Assembly: GCF_026342435.1 (NCBI RefSeq)
Contig: NZ_JAPEMT010000007.1
Location: 1-64,000, forward strand
Source of the DNA: Streptomyces sp. NBC_00237
GTDB taxonomy: Bacteria; Actinomycetota; Actinomycetes; Streptomycetales; Streptomycetaceae
Direction of reading: 5' to 3'
DNA length: 64,000 bases
Below the pieces are notes generated by a model. It made no database searches and was not told where the DNA came from. It saw only the letters and a program-made list of their open reading frames with translations. This document shows, one piece after another, positions 57,584 to 64,000 of this stretch; positions within the stretch are counted from its first letter, which is position 1, and each line of letters starts with the position of its first letter. The position numbers and the translations under genes were made by a program.

Positions 57584-58840
57584 TCAGGCGGCAGCCCGGG
57601 TGACGGGGACGTTCACGCCGAGCTGGTGGCACAGCTCGATGAGTGTGGGGATGGCCTCGGCCTTCACGATCACGTCACCGTCCTGCGGGCCCTCCAGCGG
57701 GTAGGGCATGTACTCGCCGAACTCCTCCAGGCCCTCGGTGTCGACGTAGAAGACCTTCATGCCGCGCTCGCGGGCCCGCTTCTCGACCGACCGCCGGTCG
57801 GCGTGCAGGCCGACGACCAGGAGCGCCTTCGCCTCGGGGTGGAACGGCACGGGCGGGATCTTCTGGTCGTAGCGGCGCACGAAGCACTCTTCGAGTCCGG
57901 CCCGCGCGGCGAGCAGGTCGAAGTTGTGCTGGAGCACGGGGCCGACGAAGTGCCCGGCGTCGTGCAGGGCCTTGAGCGCGTGGTGGGCGGCCGTCGGTTC
58001 GGCGAGGAAGCTGACGCGGAACATCGTGACCAGCTCGTCCGCCTTCGCCGTGGCGTCGAGCAGCATCTCCCGCACGAGCGTGTCCTTCTGCGGGCTCAGG
58101 ACGAACGGGTGCGTCTGCTTCATGACGTTGTCGGTGCGCTCGGTGACCCGGTACGCCTGGTGTAGGAAGTGCAGCGGCGGCACCCCGGCCTCCACGCTCG
58201 TGCCGCACCCGATCTCGACCTGGAACGGCAGGTAGTTCTTCAGCTTGCTCAGGTCGTCGGCGTAGGTCGGGTTGCCGCGCTCGTCCTTGATGCGGATGCC
58301 GCCCGCCAGGACGTTCCACGGCATCTGGCGAACGTTGCGCGTCAGCGCGAAGTCCTCGGAGAGGAACACGACGTCGAGCGAGCAGAACCCGGTCGGCGTC
58401 TCCCGCGAGGCTCGTTCGTCCTGCGGGTGCGTGTCGTATGGGGTGACGGTGACCCGCAGGTCCCCCTTCGACCACATGGCGTCGTCCACCTGCCGCCAGC
58501 CGCCCTGGATGAGCCAGAAGCGCACGTTGCTGCGGTACTCGTCGATCTCGGCCTTCGGGCCAAGCACCGACGTGTACAGGTACAGGTCCGCGAGAACGAG
58601 CCGCGGCACGGGGAACGTGTAGTCGAGGTCGTACCGGTAGCGGTAGTGCACGATGCGGCGGCGGCCCTGCTCGTCCTCGGACCAGCCGGACTGAATGGCG
58701 TTCGCCGGGTCCTGCGTCCGGCGCCAGATACCCTCTTCGATCGCCCGGGGCCGCTCGTGCTTGGCGCCGGCGAAGTGCTTCTCCCAGGTGGCCACCTGGG
58801 CGTCATCGAGCTGTTCGATCACGGGATAGGGAAGGAACAT
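57584..58840 (-). CDS. SIR2/sirtuin-fold-like protein
   Basis: 418 residues from ATG at 58840 (GGAGG 5 nt upstream). The N-terminal about 190 residues are a novel region with many aromatic and charged residues. The C-terminal part contains EIGCGTSVEAGVPPL, close to the sirtuin NAD-binding GAG-S-(E/A)-GIPxF box, and LLVVGLHADRRSVEKRARE ending in VFYVDTE, like the late Rossmann strand of SIR2 proteins. The usual catalytic His segment is not obvious. Could be an NAD-consuming or NAD-sensing enzyme. First gene of the minus cluster. Confidence 0.72.
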   Translation of the reverse strand: MFLPYPVIEQLDDAQVATWEKHFAGAKHERPRAIEEGIWRRTQDPANAIQSGWSEDEQGRRRIVHYRYRYDLDYTFPVPRLVLADLYLYTSVLGPKAEIDEYRSNVRFWLIQGGWRQVDDAMWSKGDLRVTVTPYDTHPQDERASRETPTGFCSLDVVFLSEDFALTRNVRQMPWNVLAGGIRIKDERGNPTYADDLSKLKNYLPFQVEIGCGTSVEAGVPPLHFLHQAYRVTERTDNVMKQTHPFVLSPQKDTLVREMLLDATAKADELVTMFRVSFLAEPTAAHHALKALHDAGHFVGPVLQHNFDLLAARAGLEECFVRRYDQKIPPVPFHPEAKALLVVGLHADRRSVEKRARERGMKVFYVDTEGLEEFGEYMPYPLEGPQDGDVIVKAEAIPTLIELCHQLGVNVPVTRAAA

Positions 58841-59156
58841 GTTGTCCTCCTGGGTCTGGGGAGAGACTGCGATGAAGGTGCGAGTGCTTCCCGGCCGGGC
58901 TCGGCTGCCATTCCGCTGGAACGCGGGGAGACTGCTGCATGTGCGGTTGCGTGGCCGTATTCGGACGGGAAGGTGGAACCCCACCCCGGCCTGCGCCATG
59001 TGGGGCAGGTCGTGCCCGGCAGCAGGCCGGGGCGGGAGTCTGGGGGTGCGACGTTGGCTCTCTTCGAGAACACCACCGGTACGACGGCCGCGGTGTCCGG
59101 CTAGCAGGACGTGCAAACGCCTTGCAGGATCTGCAAGAGGCCGCCCCTCCGAACCG
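58841..59156. promoter_or_regulatory. Gap upstream of the SIR2-like gene with palindrome
   Basis: About 315 bp with no supported gene. Contains CTTGCAGGATCTGCAAG at 59121-59137 and presumably the promoter of the sugar cluster. Confidence 0.6.
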
Positions 59157-59411
59157 TCAGCGTGGGGCCCGGGGGCTGCTGTTCCGCGGCCGGCGCGAGG
59201 AGCCCCAGCGGTTGCCGCCCCGCGACCGGAACGACACGCCGGATTCGTACAGGCGCCGGTGGACGTAGCCGTACGACCGTCCCGACTCCTCTGCGAGAGC
59301 ACGGATCGAGGCACCGGCGTCGTACTTCTTCCGTAACTCCGAGGTGACGCGTTTCTGCTGTTCAGGCTTGAGCCTCTTGCGGGGCTCCGGCCATGCGAAG
59401 TCGTCAGACAC
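59157..59411 (-). CDS. Small helix-turn-helix protein
   Basis: 84 residues. Residues 12-60 (LKPEQQKRVTSELRKKYDAG, then SIRALAEESGRSYGYVHRRL) form a homeodomain-like/Lsr2-C-type HTH typical of Streptomyces small regulators. C-terminus Arg/Ser-rich. The palindrome at 59121 lies just beyond its stop. Overlaps the upstream gene by 8 bp. Confidence 0.8.
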   Translation of the reverse strand: MSDDFAWPEPRKRLKPEQQKRVTSELRKKYDAGASIRALAEESGRSYGYVHRRLYESGVSFRSRGGNRWGSSRRPRNSSPRAPR

Positions 59412-60078
59412 CGGCTTCTATCTCCTCTGCGAGGTTGATGACGGTGACGCCTCGCAGCTCACGGACGAGCTGGGACGCCAGAATCCACGGGGTGTACCGC
59501 CGATCCCGGTACGAGAGGGGGACGTCGTCCCCTTCCTTCTCCGTCTCGATGGGCTCGGGGGGCTGGAGACCTCTGCTCCGGTAGTACGTGCCGAGCACGC
59601 CGTACAAGCGGGGCACCCGGGCACGGAGGGCGACGACACCCTCCCTCAAGAGGTGGCCGCACCGTTCGGTCGCGATGGCCGCGTGCTGCAAGCAGAGCGG
59701 CGGCTGAGCGGTTTGGTAGCCCTCTATCCACTCGGTCGACGTGGCGTCGGACGGCGGTGAGGCGAGGAAGAGGTACCCCAGGGACGTCCGGCTGGGCTGC
59801 TGGACGCACCCCTGGCACAGCAGTTGCTCCATACACTCCCGCTGACGGGCCGGATGCACGTCCTTCCAGAGGGGCTTGCCCAGAACTTTGTTGCCGTCGC
59901 GGTTCTGGGAACAGCGGGCCCATAGAACGCCTCGGCCGTCGCGATCACCCGGTCCCTCATCCGTGTATAACAAGCCGCCCCTGCGGCCGGGCCTCGCGCT
60001 CAGCGTCGCCGCCAAGGCGGGTTCCTCGCCTTCGCGGATGGTGATGTACGGAACGAAGGGGGTCCGGGATCGGCTCAT
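59404..60078 (-). CDS. Hypothetical protein with Cys motif
   Basis: 224 residues from ATG at 60078 (overlapping the stop region of 60075-60269). CMEQLLCQGC near residue 75 and PLCLQHAAI may form a zinc site. A homologue type often found next to small HTH genes in Streptomyces. Function unknown. Confidence 0.7.
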   Translation of the reverse strand: MSRSRTPFVPYITIREGEEPALAATLSARPGRRGGLLYTDEGPGDRDGRGVLWARCSQNRDGNKVLGKPLWKDVHPARQRECMEQLLCQGCVQQPSRTSLGYLFLASPPSDATSTEWIEGYQTAQPPLCLQHAAIATERCGHLLREGVVALRARVPRLYGVLGTYYRSRGLQPPEPIETEKEGDDVPLSYRDRRYTPWILASQLVRELRGVTVINLAEEIEAGV

Positions 60079-60269
60079 GCCAGCGCACCGGCGATGGGGC
60101 GGTGGGGCGCGATGATTTCCCCGTTGGGCAGCAGCTCGCCGGTGTCCTCGAAGAGCAGGACCCCGTTGCACAGGAGGCTCCAGCCCTGTTCCGGGTGGTG
60201 CGCTACGGGGCGCGCTGCCTCCCGGTCGGCGGAGTTAGCCGTCGGGCAGGTGGGCTCATGTTGGCACAT
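60075..60269 (-). CDS. DUF5999-family small protein
   Basis: 64 residues from ATG at 60269 (GAGG 6 nt upstream; another ATG two codons earlier has no spacing). Pattern MCQHEPTCPTANSADREAA, then GWSLLCNGVLLFEDTGELLP, recalled as the DUF5999 family widespread in Streptomyces. Function unknown; possibly a metal-binding regulator. Confidence 0.8.
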   Translation of the reverse strand: MCQHEPTCPTANSADREAARPVAHHPEQGWSLLCNGVLLFEDTGELLPNGEIIAPHRPIAGALA

Positions 60270-60339
60270 ATTCATCCTCTTCAGACAGACCTCCTCCACC
60301 AGCCCGTCGGGGGTACAGCTCGGGCTGGTGGAGGAGGAG

Positions 60340-60819
60340 TTAAGGGCCGCAAGGGGCGGTTGCGGGGGAGCGGCGCTTCCGGACTGTTCGGCGTTCCGCG
60401 GCGGCTTCGGCCTCGGCGATGCAGTGGTCTGCGCCGCCGTAGAAGCGAGCGCGGTCCCTGTCGGTGATCCGGAAAGGAAGGCACTCGCCCCATTCCACGA
60501 CCCAGTTGTTCCGCTCCCCCGGAGGCGACACGAGACGGATGCGCACGTTGGGGAACCCGGGGATGTCCAAGAGGGCGTGCTGAATCGCCAGGGCCACTTC
60601 CACAGGCCCGGCGTCCATGCAGCCGCCGCGGCGACGGCCGCCGACGGGCACGGCCAAGAGCGGCGCGCGGAAGACGCGAACGGCAACACTGGAGTCCAGG
60701 AGGTGGCGGTCGTGCAGGCGGGGCGCGACGAACTCGTAGTCGTACGCTGTCCGGGCGTGGGACAGCGTGACGGGCAGCTCACCGGTTCCCTGCGTCTCGG
60801 AAACGGGGCGCGCTTTCAT
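60340..60819 (-). CDS. Hypothetical protein
   Basis: 159 residues, ATG overlapping the upstream stop (ATGA). Mixed alpha/beta with a compact C-terminal half (IRLVSPPGERNNWVVEWGEC). Found in the conserved regulatory block. Function unknown. Confidence 0.68.
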   Translation of the reverse strand: MKARPVSETQGTGELPVTLSHARTAYDYEFVAPRLHDRHLLDSSVAVRVFRAPLLAVPVGGRRRGGCMDAGPVEVALAIQHALLDIPGFPNVRIRLVSPPGERNNWVVEWGECLPFRITDRDRARFYGGADHCIAEAEAAAERRTVRKRRSPATAPCGP

Positions 60820-61289
60820 GCCTCACCCCCAGCCAGGAGTGCCGCGCGGTCCAGCACGTCCTCGGCAATGACGTCTTGATCGAGAACGTCCTGAGCGGCC
60901 AGAGCGACGCGCCGTAGGTGCCCCAGGCCGTCTTCGCCTTGTGCGGGCAGCGCCTCCTTCAAGGCTGCACAGGCACGCAGGATCGCGTCTGCGACCTTGC
61001 CCTGGGGCCGGTTGTGCGTCTCCTCCATCACGAGGTCCACGAGCTGGGCGACGGCGCTACGCAGCCGCAGAGACAACCGGGTGATCTGGTGAGCGGCGGG
61101 CGCACGCTCCCCGAGCACTGCGTCGATGTCGTCCTCAACGTGGGCGAGGGCGATCATGTCGATGGCGACAGATTCTTTCAGCCTGGCCACGATCTGCCGC
61201 AGGAGGGCCGTGTCGCCCACCATCTCGGCTCTCTCGACCTCGGCGTCTCGTAAGGGCGTCCGCTGGGCGAGGCCGATTGAGGCAGTCAT
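60816..61289 (-). CDS. Hypothetical helical protein
   Basis: 157 residues from ATG at 61289 (GGAGGAGCC upstream). Almost all helix with Ala/Leu/Arg (LRQIVARLKESVAIDMIALA, RSAVAQLVDLVMEE), a four-helix-bundle-like protein. Overlaps the ATP-binding protein gene by 4 bp, so the pair may act together. Function unknown. Confidence 0.7.
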   Translation of the reverse strand: MTASIGLAQRTPLRDAEVERAEMVGDTALLRQIVARLKESVAIDMIALAHVEDDIDAVLGERAPAAHQITRLSLRLRSAVAQLVDLVMEETHNRPQGKVADAILRACAALKEALPAQGEDGLGHLRRVALAAQDVLDQDVIAEDVLDRAALLAGGEA

Positions 61290-61789
61290 TGGCTCCTCCG
61301 CGGAGTCGTGGGGATCGTGAAGGTGCACCAGGTCTTGGTTCCGTCGGGACTCACGCCGCACAGGGTGGACAGCGCGTTGACGATGAACAGGCCGCGGCCG
61401 TTCTCGTCATCCATGCCTGCTTCGTTGACGTGCGCCCGATTGGGGGAACCGTCGTCCACTTCGAGCGCGAGCACGTTTGCAGTGAGGAGGAAGCGGAAGG
61501 CGATCCGGTCACCCTTGCCGTGTAACAGCGCGTTGGTGACGAGTTCGCTGATCACGCTTTCGGCGTCTTCGGCCAGGCTGGGGAATCCCCAGTGGCGCAG
61601 CTTGGCCGTGCTGATCCGGCGGAGACGGCCGACCCACTGGCCCTCGCGTTTGTCGATGGCCCCGCCTTCGGGCCTGGGGTCGCGCTTGATGCTGAGGACC
61701 AGGTCGTCCCATACGGCCTCGGGTACAAGCCCCAGGTCTTCGACTGTTCCGACGATCACGGTGTTCCCTCCCAGCGAGCCGGCCTGCAT
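61286..61789 (-). CDS. Anti-sigma-type ATP-binding protein (HATPase, RsbW-like)
   Basis: 167 residues. N box ESVISELVTNALLHG, G1 box EVDDGSPN and G2 box GRGLFIV show a GHKL ATPase without sensor or phosphoacceptor domain, as in RsbW/SpoIIAB-like kinases abundant in Streptomyces. It probably regulates a sigma factor or anti-anti-sigma protein encoded elsewhere. Confidence 0.83.
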   Translation of the reverse strand: MQAGSLGGNTVIVGTVEDLGLVPEAVWDDLVLSIKRDPRPEGGAIDKREGQWVGRLRRISTAKLRHWGFPSLAEDAESVISELVTNALLHGKGDRIAFRFLLTANVLALEVDDGSPNRAHVNEAGMDDENGRGLFIVNALSTLCGVSPDGTKTWCTFTIPTTPRRSQ

Positions 61790-61805
61790 CGACCGGTCGG
61801 CCGCC

Positions 61806-62324
61806 TCACTGCGTCACCACGTTCTCGGCGTGCACCAGGGCGAGGAATCCACCGTGCATGGCGAACCAGGTCAGCTCGGTCTCGTACCCGTCGAGATGCG
61901 GGCTGACGGCGGCTCGGGTCACGGCCACGACCCCGTCGATGAACCCGCTCTTGACCTGCTGCCTTATCTGCAACCAACCGTGGCGGTCCTCGGGGGTGGT
62001 CAGGCTGAGGCAGTCGGTGAAGGTCTGATCACGGCCGACCTGCCACTTCATCCGCTCCGCGAACTCTCGGGTAGCGGCCAAGGAGCGGTCCGGGCTCTGT
62101 CCATTCACCGTGCGGGCGTACAGGGCGATTCGAGGAACGCGACTGCTGGCCCTCAGCGCTTCGAGTCTCCGCTCCATCTGCTCTCTGCGGAGCTTCATGA
62201 GCTGGACGTTCCTGTCCGGCGAGACACGCGGGGCGTCAGGGCGGAACATCCGGTCGTACTCGTTCTCGCGGTCCATCCAGTCAGCGGAGGCGCCGGAGGT
62301 TCGGGTGGTGCTCTGGCTCGTCAT
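61806..62324 (-). CDS. Degenerate resolvase-like N-terminal domain protein
   Basis: 172 residues from ATG at 62324. The core (RIALYARTVNGQSPDRSLAA, then FTDCLSLTTPEDRHGWLQ) follows the serine-recombinase catalytic-domain layout, but the catalytic serine after the first strand appears absent and no DNA-binding domain follows. Probably a regulatory relic rather than an active recombinase. Confidence 0.62.
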   Translation of the reverse strand: MTSQSTTRTSGASADWMDRENEYDRMFRPDAPRVSPDRNVQLMKLRREQMERRLEALRASSRVPRIALYARTVNGQSPDRSLAATREFAERMKWQVGRDQTFTDCLSLTTPEDRHGWLQIRQQVKSGFIDGVVAVTRAAVSPHLDGYETELTWFAMHGGFLALVHAENVVTQ

Positions 62325-62595
62325 CAGCGGCCTCGGCTTCGTCGGAGGGGGGCAGCGGAGGCCCGCCCCCACGGGGGTGGGAGGGCGAACCTCCGCCGGG
62401 CCAGCGACCGGCCCGTACGACGGCGGCCGTAACTGTGCGTCACAAATGATCATGACCTGATGGACAGTCACGTCCGCCGTAGGCTTAGCTTGCTCCTTTT
62501 TCGGTTGGGTGCGCAACACTTTCACCGAGAAACCAAAAAGGCTGGAACACGCGTGCGCATGGCCAACGCTGACGCGGGCGTGCCAGACTGCGCCT
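62325..62595. promoter_or_regulatory. Divergent promoter region
   Basis: 270 bp between the minus-strand block and the XRE gene. Contains the AT-richer stretch TTGCTCCTTTTTCGG (62489-62503) and AAACCAAAAAGG (62529-62540). No gene supported. Confidence 0.5.
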
Positions 62596-63441
62596 ATGAC
62601 GCAGAAGAGAGCGACGCCGTCAATCAAGAGGCGACGTGTGGGTGCCCAACTGCGCCAGTGGCGCGAAGCGGTTGACATGCCATCAGGCGACGTCGCGCGA
62701 GCCATGGGGTGGAGCGCAGCCCGTTTTTCTCGCGTCGAGCGCGGCTACTACCGCATCGGCCGGGACGAGGTCATTGACCTGTGCGCGAAGATCGGTGTTG
62801 ACGACTCGAAGGCCGTGGAGGAGGTCGCCCGAGTCGCTGAGGAGCCGACCGGCAAGGGATGGTGGGCGTCGTACGCTGGCAAGGTCAGCGAGGCGTACAT
62901 CGACTTCGTGGAGCTGGAGGCGGAGGCCGAAAGCATCCGCTTCGTTCACCCGAAGGTGATCCCTGGACTGTTTCAGTCACCCCGCTACGTCCGGGAGATG
63001 CATTCGAGTGCACGGTCGAGTGACCCGGAGTCGCTGATCGCTCTCCGCCTGGCCCGGCAGGAAGTCCTGAGTCGCGCTCAGCTTCACGGCCTGATCCCCG
63101 AATCCGCCTTCCACGCCGAGTTCGAGTCCAGTCCTGGCCTCATGAAGGACCAGCTCCGCAAGCTGATTGATGCCACCGAGATGGATACCGTCACCCTCCA
63201 GATCCTCCCGCTCAAAGCGCACCCCTCCGTTGGATCGAACGGGGCGATGACGATCCTTACGTTCCGGCACCCGTGGACACCTGTCGCCAGCATCGACAAC
63301 CCGATGGGCGGCTCTCACACCTATGACCCGGCCCAGGTCGCTTACCTGGAAGCCGAGTTCGAGAACATCGCTGCTTCTGCTCTTCCCGTGGACCAGTCAC
63401 GGGACCTACTCAACGAGTACCTGGAAGGACTGCACCAGTGA
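62596..63441 (+). CDS. XRE-family regulator with DUF5753 domain
   Basis: 281 residues from ATG at 62596. N-terminal HTH (GAQLRQWREAVDMPSGDVA, then GWSAARFSRVERG) and C-terminal DUF5753-type domain (about 95-275, with VIPGLFQSPRYVREM). Such proteins pair with DUF397 proteins in Streptomyces developmental-type (WhiJ/AbaA-like) loci. Overlaps the DUF397 start. Confidence 0.9.
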   Translation: MTQKRATPSIKRRRVGAQLRQWREAVDMPSGDVARAMGWSAARFSRVERGYYRIGRDEVIDLCAKIGVDDSKAVEEVARVAEEPTGKGWWASYAGKVSEAYIDFVELEAEAESIRFVHPKVIPGLFQSPRYVREMHSSARSSDPESLIALRLARQEVLSRAQLHGLIPESAFHAEFESSPGLMKDQLRKLIDATEMDTVTLQILPLKAHPSVGSNGAMTILTFRHPWTPVASIDNPMGGSHTYDPAQVAYLEAEFENIAASALPVDQSRDLLNEYLEGLHQ

Positions 63442-63683
63442 CCACCAACAATGGGCGTGCCCTCACTGCACCACAGCTTGAGGGGGCTGTCTGGAAGAAG
63501 TCCTCCTACAGCGGAGACTCCCAGGGACAGTGCGTCGAGGTCGCCGACCTCACAGTCACGCCGTTCGCCGGCAAGCGGGCCATCCGGGACTCGAAGGACC
63601 CGAAGGGTCCGGCGCTGCTCTTCTCCGCCTCCACGGTCGCGGGGTTCCTCACGGATCTCCGGGACGGCAAGTTCGACATCTGA
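63438..63683 (+). CDS. DUF397 protein
   Basis: 81 residues, GTG in a 4-bp overlap with the XRE gene. WKKSSYSGDSQGQCVEVAD is the DUF397 signature, followed by RDSKDPKGPALLF. Thought to antagonise the paired XRE regulator. Confidence 0.92.
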   Translation: MTTNNGRALTAPQLEGAVWKKSSYSGDSQGQCVEVADLTVTPFAGKRAIRDSKDPKGPALLFSASTVAGFLTDLRDGKFDI

Positions 63684-63702
63684 CCCCACCTACCGCACGC
63701 AT

Positions 63703-63747
63703 CGAGGCCCGGTTCCCCCATCCCATATCTGGGGGAGCCGGGCCTCG
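63703..63747 (+). terminator. Terminator after DUF397 gene
   Basis: CGAGGCCCGG-tt-CCCCC with GGGGG-ag-CCGGGCCTCG. Confidence 0.8.
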
Positions 63748-63824
63748 TCGTACTTCTGTACCCATGGGTCACGGCAGCGTACCCCCGGGAGATCGCTTCG
63801 CTTCGTGACACCGGAAGGTCCCGT

Positions 63825-63839
63825 TTGCAGGATCTGCAA
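63825..63839. promoter_or_regulatory. TTGCAG-GAT-CTGCAA palindrome
   Basis: Identical 15-mer to 59122-59136, lying about 80 bp upstream of the start of the last gene. Confidence 0.6.
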
Positions 63840-63919
63840 GCGGTGTACGTGCTGCCCTCTTGGAGCCCTACCGTGGTGCGCACACGTACGTGTCGGGTCC
63901 TCGCGCGGGGAGAAGCCGG

Positions 63920-64000
63920 ATGAACACGGTTCGTCTCTGGGTGTCCGAAGAGGCCCGCTCATGCGTGGCAAGGCAAGATCCGGGCGGCCTGATCCGTCTC
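63920..64000 (+). CDS. Start of a gene running out of the window
   Basis: ATG with GGGGAG 7 nt upstream. 27 codons open to the edge (MNTVRLWVSEEARSC). Too short to identify. Confidence 0.55.
   Translation, partial: MNTVRLWVSEEARSCVARQDPGGLIRL

Noticed and set aside
1..64000. tRNA or rRNA genes
   Set aside because: I looked for T-loop-like GGTTCGAATCC patterns and rRNA signatures and recognised none. A tRNA scan would be decisive.

Overview
High-GC actinobacterial DNA, almost certainly Streptomyces or a close relative. The evidence is codon bias, frequent GTG starts, stop/start overlaps (GTGA, ATGA), a DUF5999-type protein and an XRE (DUF5753)/DUF397 pair. No rRNA or tRNA gene was recognised. 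A ParA-type ATPase with ribbon-helix-helix partners, a primase/replication initiator beside an origin-like region, a replication-relaxation protein, a VirD4/TraG-type coupling ATPase and a GntR-controlled block of membrane proteins point to a large conjugative plasmid or integrative conjugative element.

Layout. 1-2.1 kb (minus): a coiled-coil protein and a membrane protein. 2.7-6.0 kb (plus): five overlapping small genes and a tyrosine recombinase, convergent with a SprT-like metalloprotease. 6.9-9.7 kb: small accessory genes. 9.95-12.9 kb: primase-like initiator, then 12-bp iterons, a 133-bp palindrome and a purine-only tract (candidate origin). 12.9-15.9 kb: replication-relaxation protein and coupling ATPase. 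15.9-41.3 kb: a modular accessory island. 41.4-45.7 kb: HTH and partition genes. 45.7-53.2 kb: a large membrane/coiled-coil protein and a small-gene transfer-like operon behind three GntR operators. 53.3-58.8 kb (minus): SDR, GNAT, UDP-glucose dehydrogenase, class III aminotransferase and SIR2-like protein. 59.2-64 kb: a Streptomyces-type regulatory block (HTH, DUF5999, anti-sigma-like ATPase, resolvase-like, XRE, DUF397).

The most unusual part is the 16-41 kb island. It is built from repeated cassettes in a fixed order: gene(s); a gene-specific GC-rich terminator hairpin; an array of tiny hairpins ('A array', 8 copies); a roughly 370-nt nested inverted-repeat element ('B element', 9 direct copies and 1 inverted); a CRP-like TGTGA-N6-TCACC site; a promoter; a leader hairpin with loop TGGCAG; a conserved tail CCCGAACCTTCAAC; and the RBS and start. 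I count fifteen related promoters. Ten have a weak -35 (TGGACY) and carry the CRP-like site with its centre exactly 57.5 bp from the end of the -10. The five others, four with a near-consensus -35, lack it. The TGGCAG hairpin and tail also occur between genes inside operons, with different but still complementary stems, so RNA structure appears to be selected. Recognisable cargo (ArdC-like antirestriction, ParB-like nuclease fold, N6-adenine methyltransferase, DUF3560, two PP-loop/PAPS-reductase-like enzymes with cysteine clusters, OB-like and zinc-ribbon proteins) fits an anti-restriction or DNA-modification toolkit expressed soon after conjugative entry. That reading is inference.
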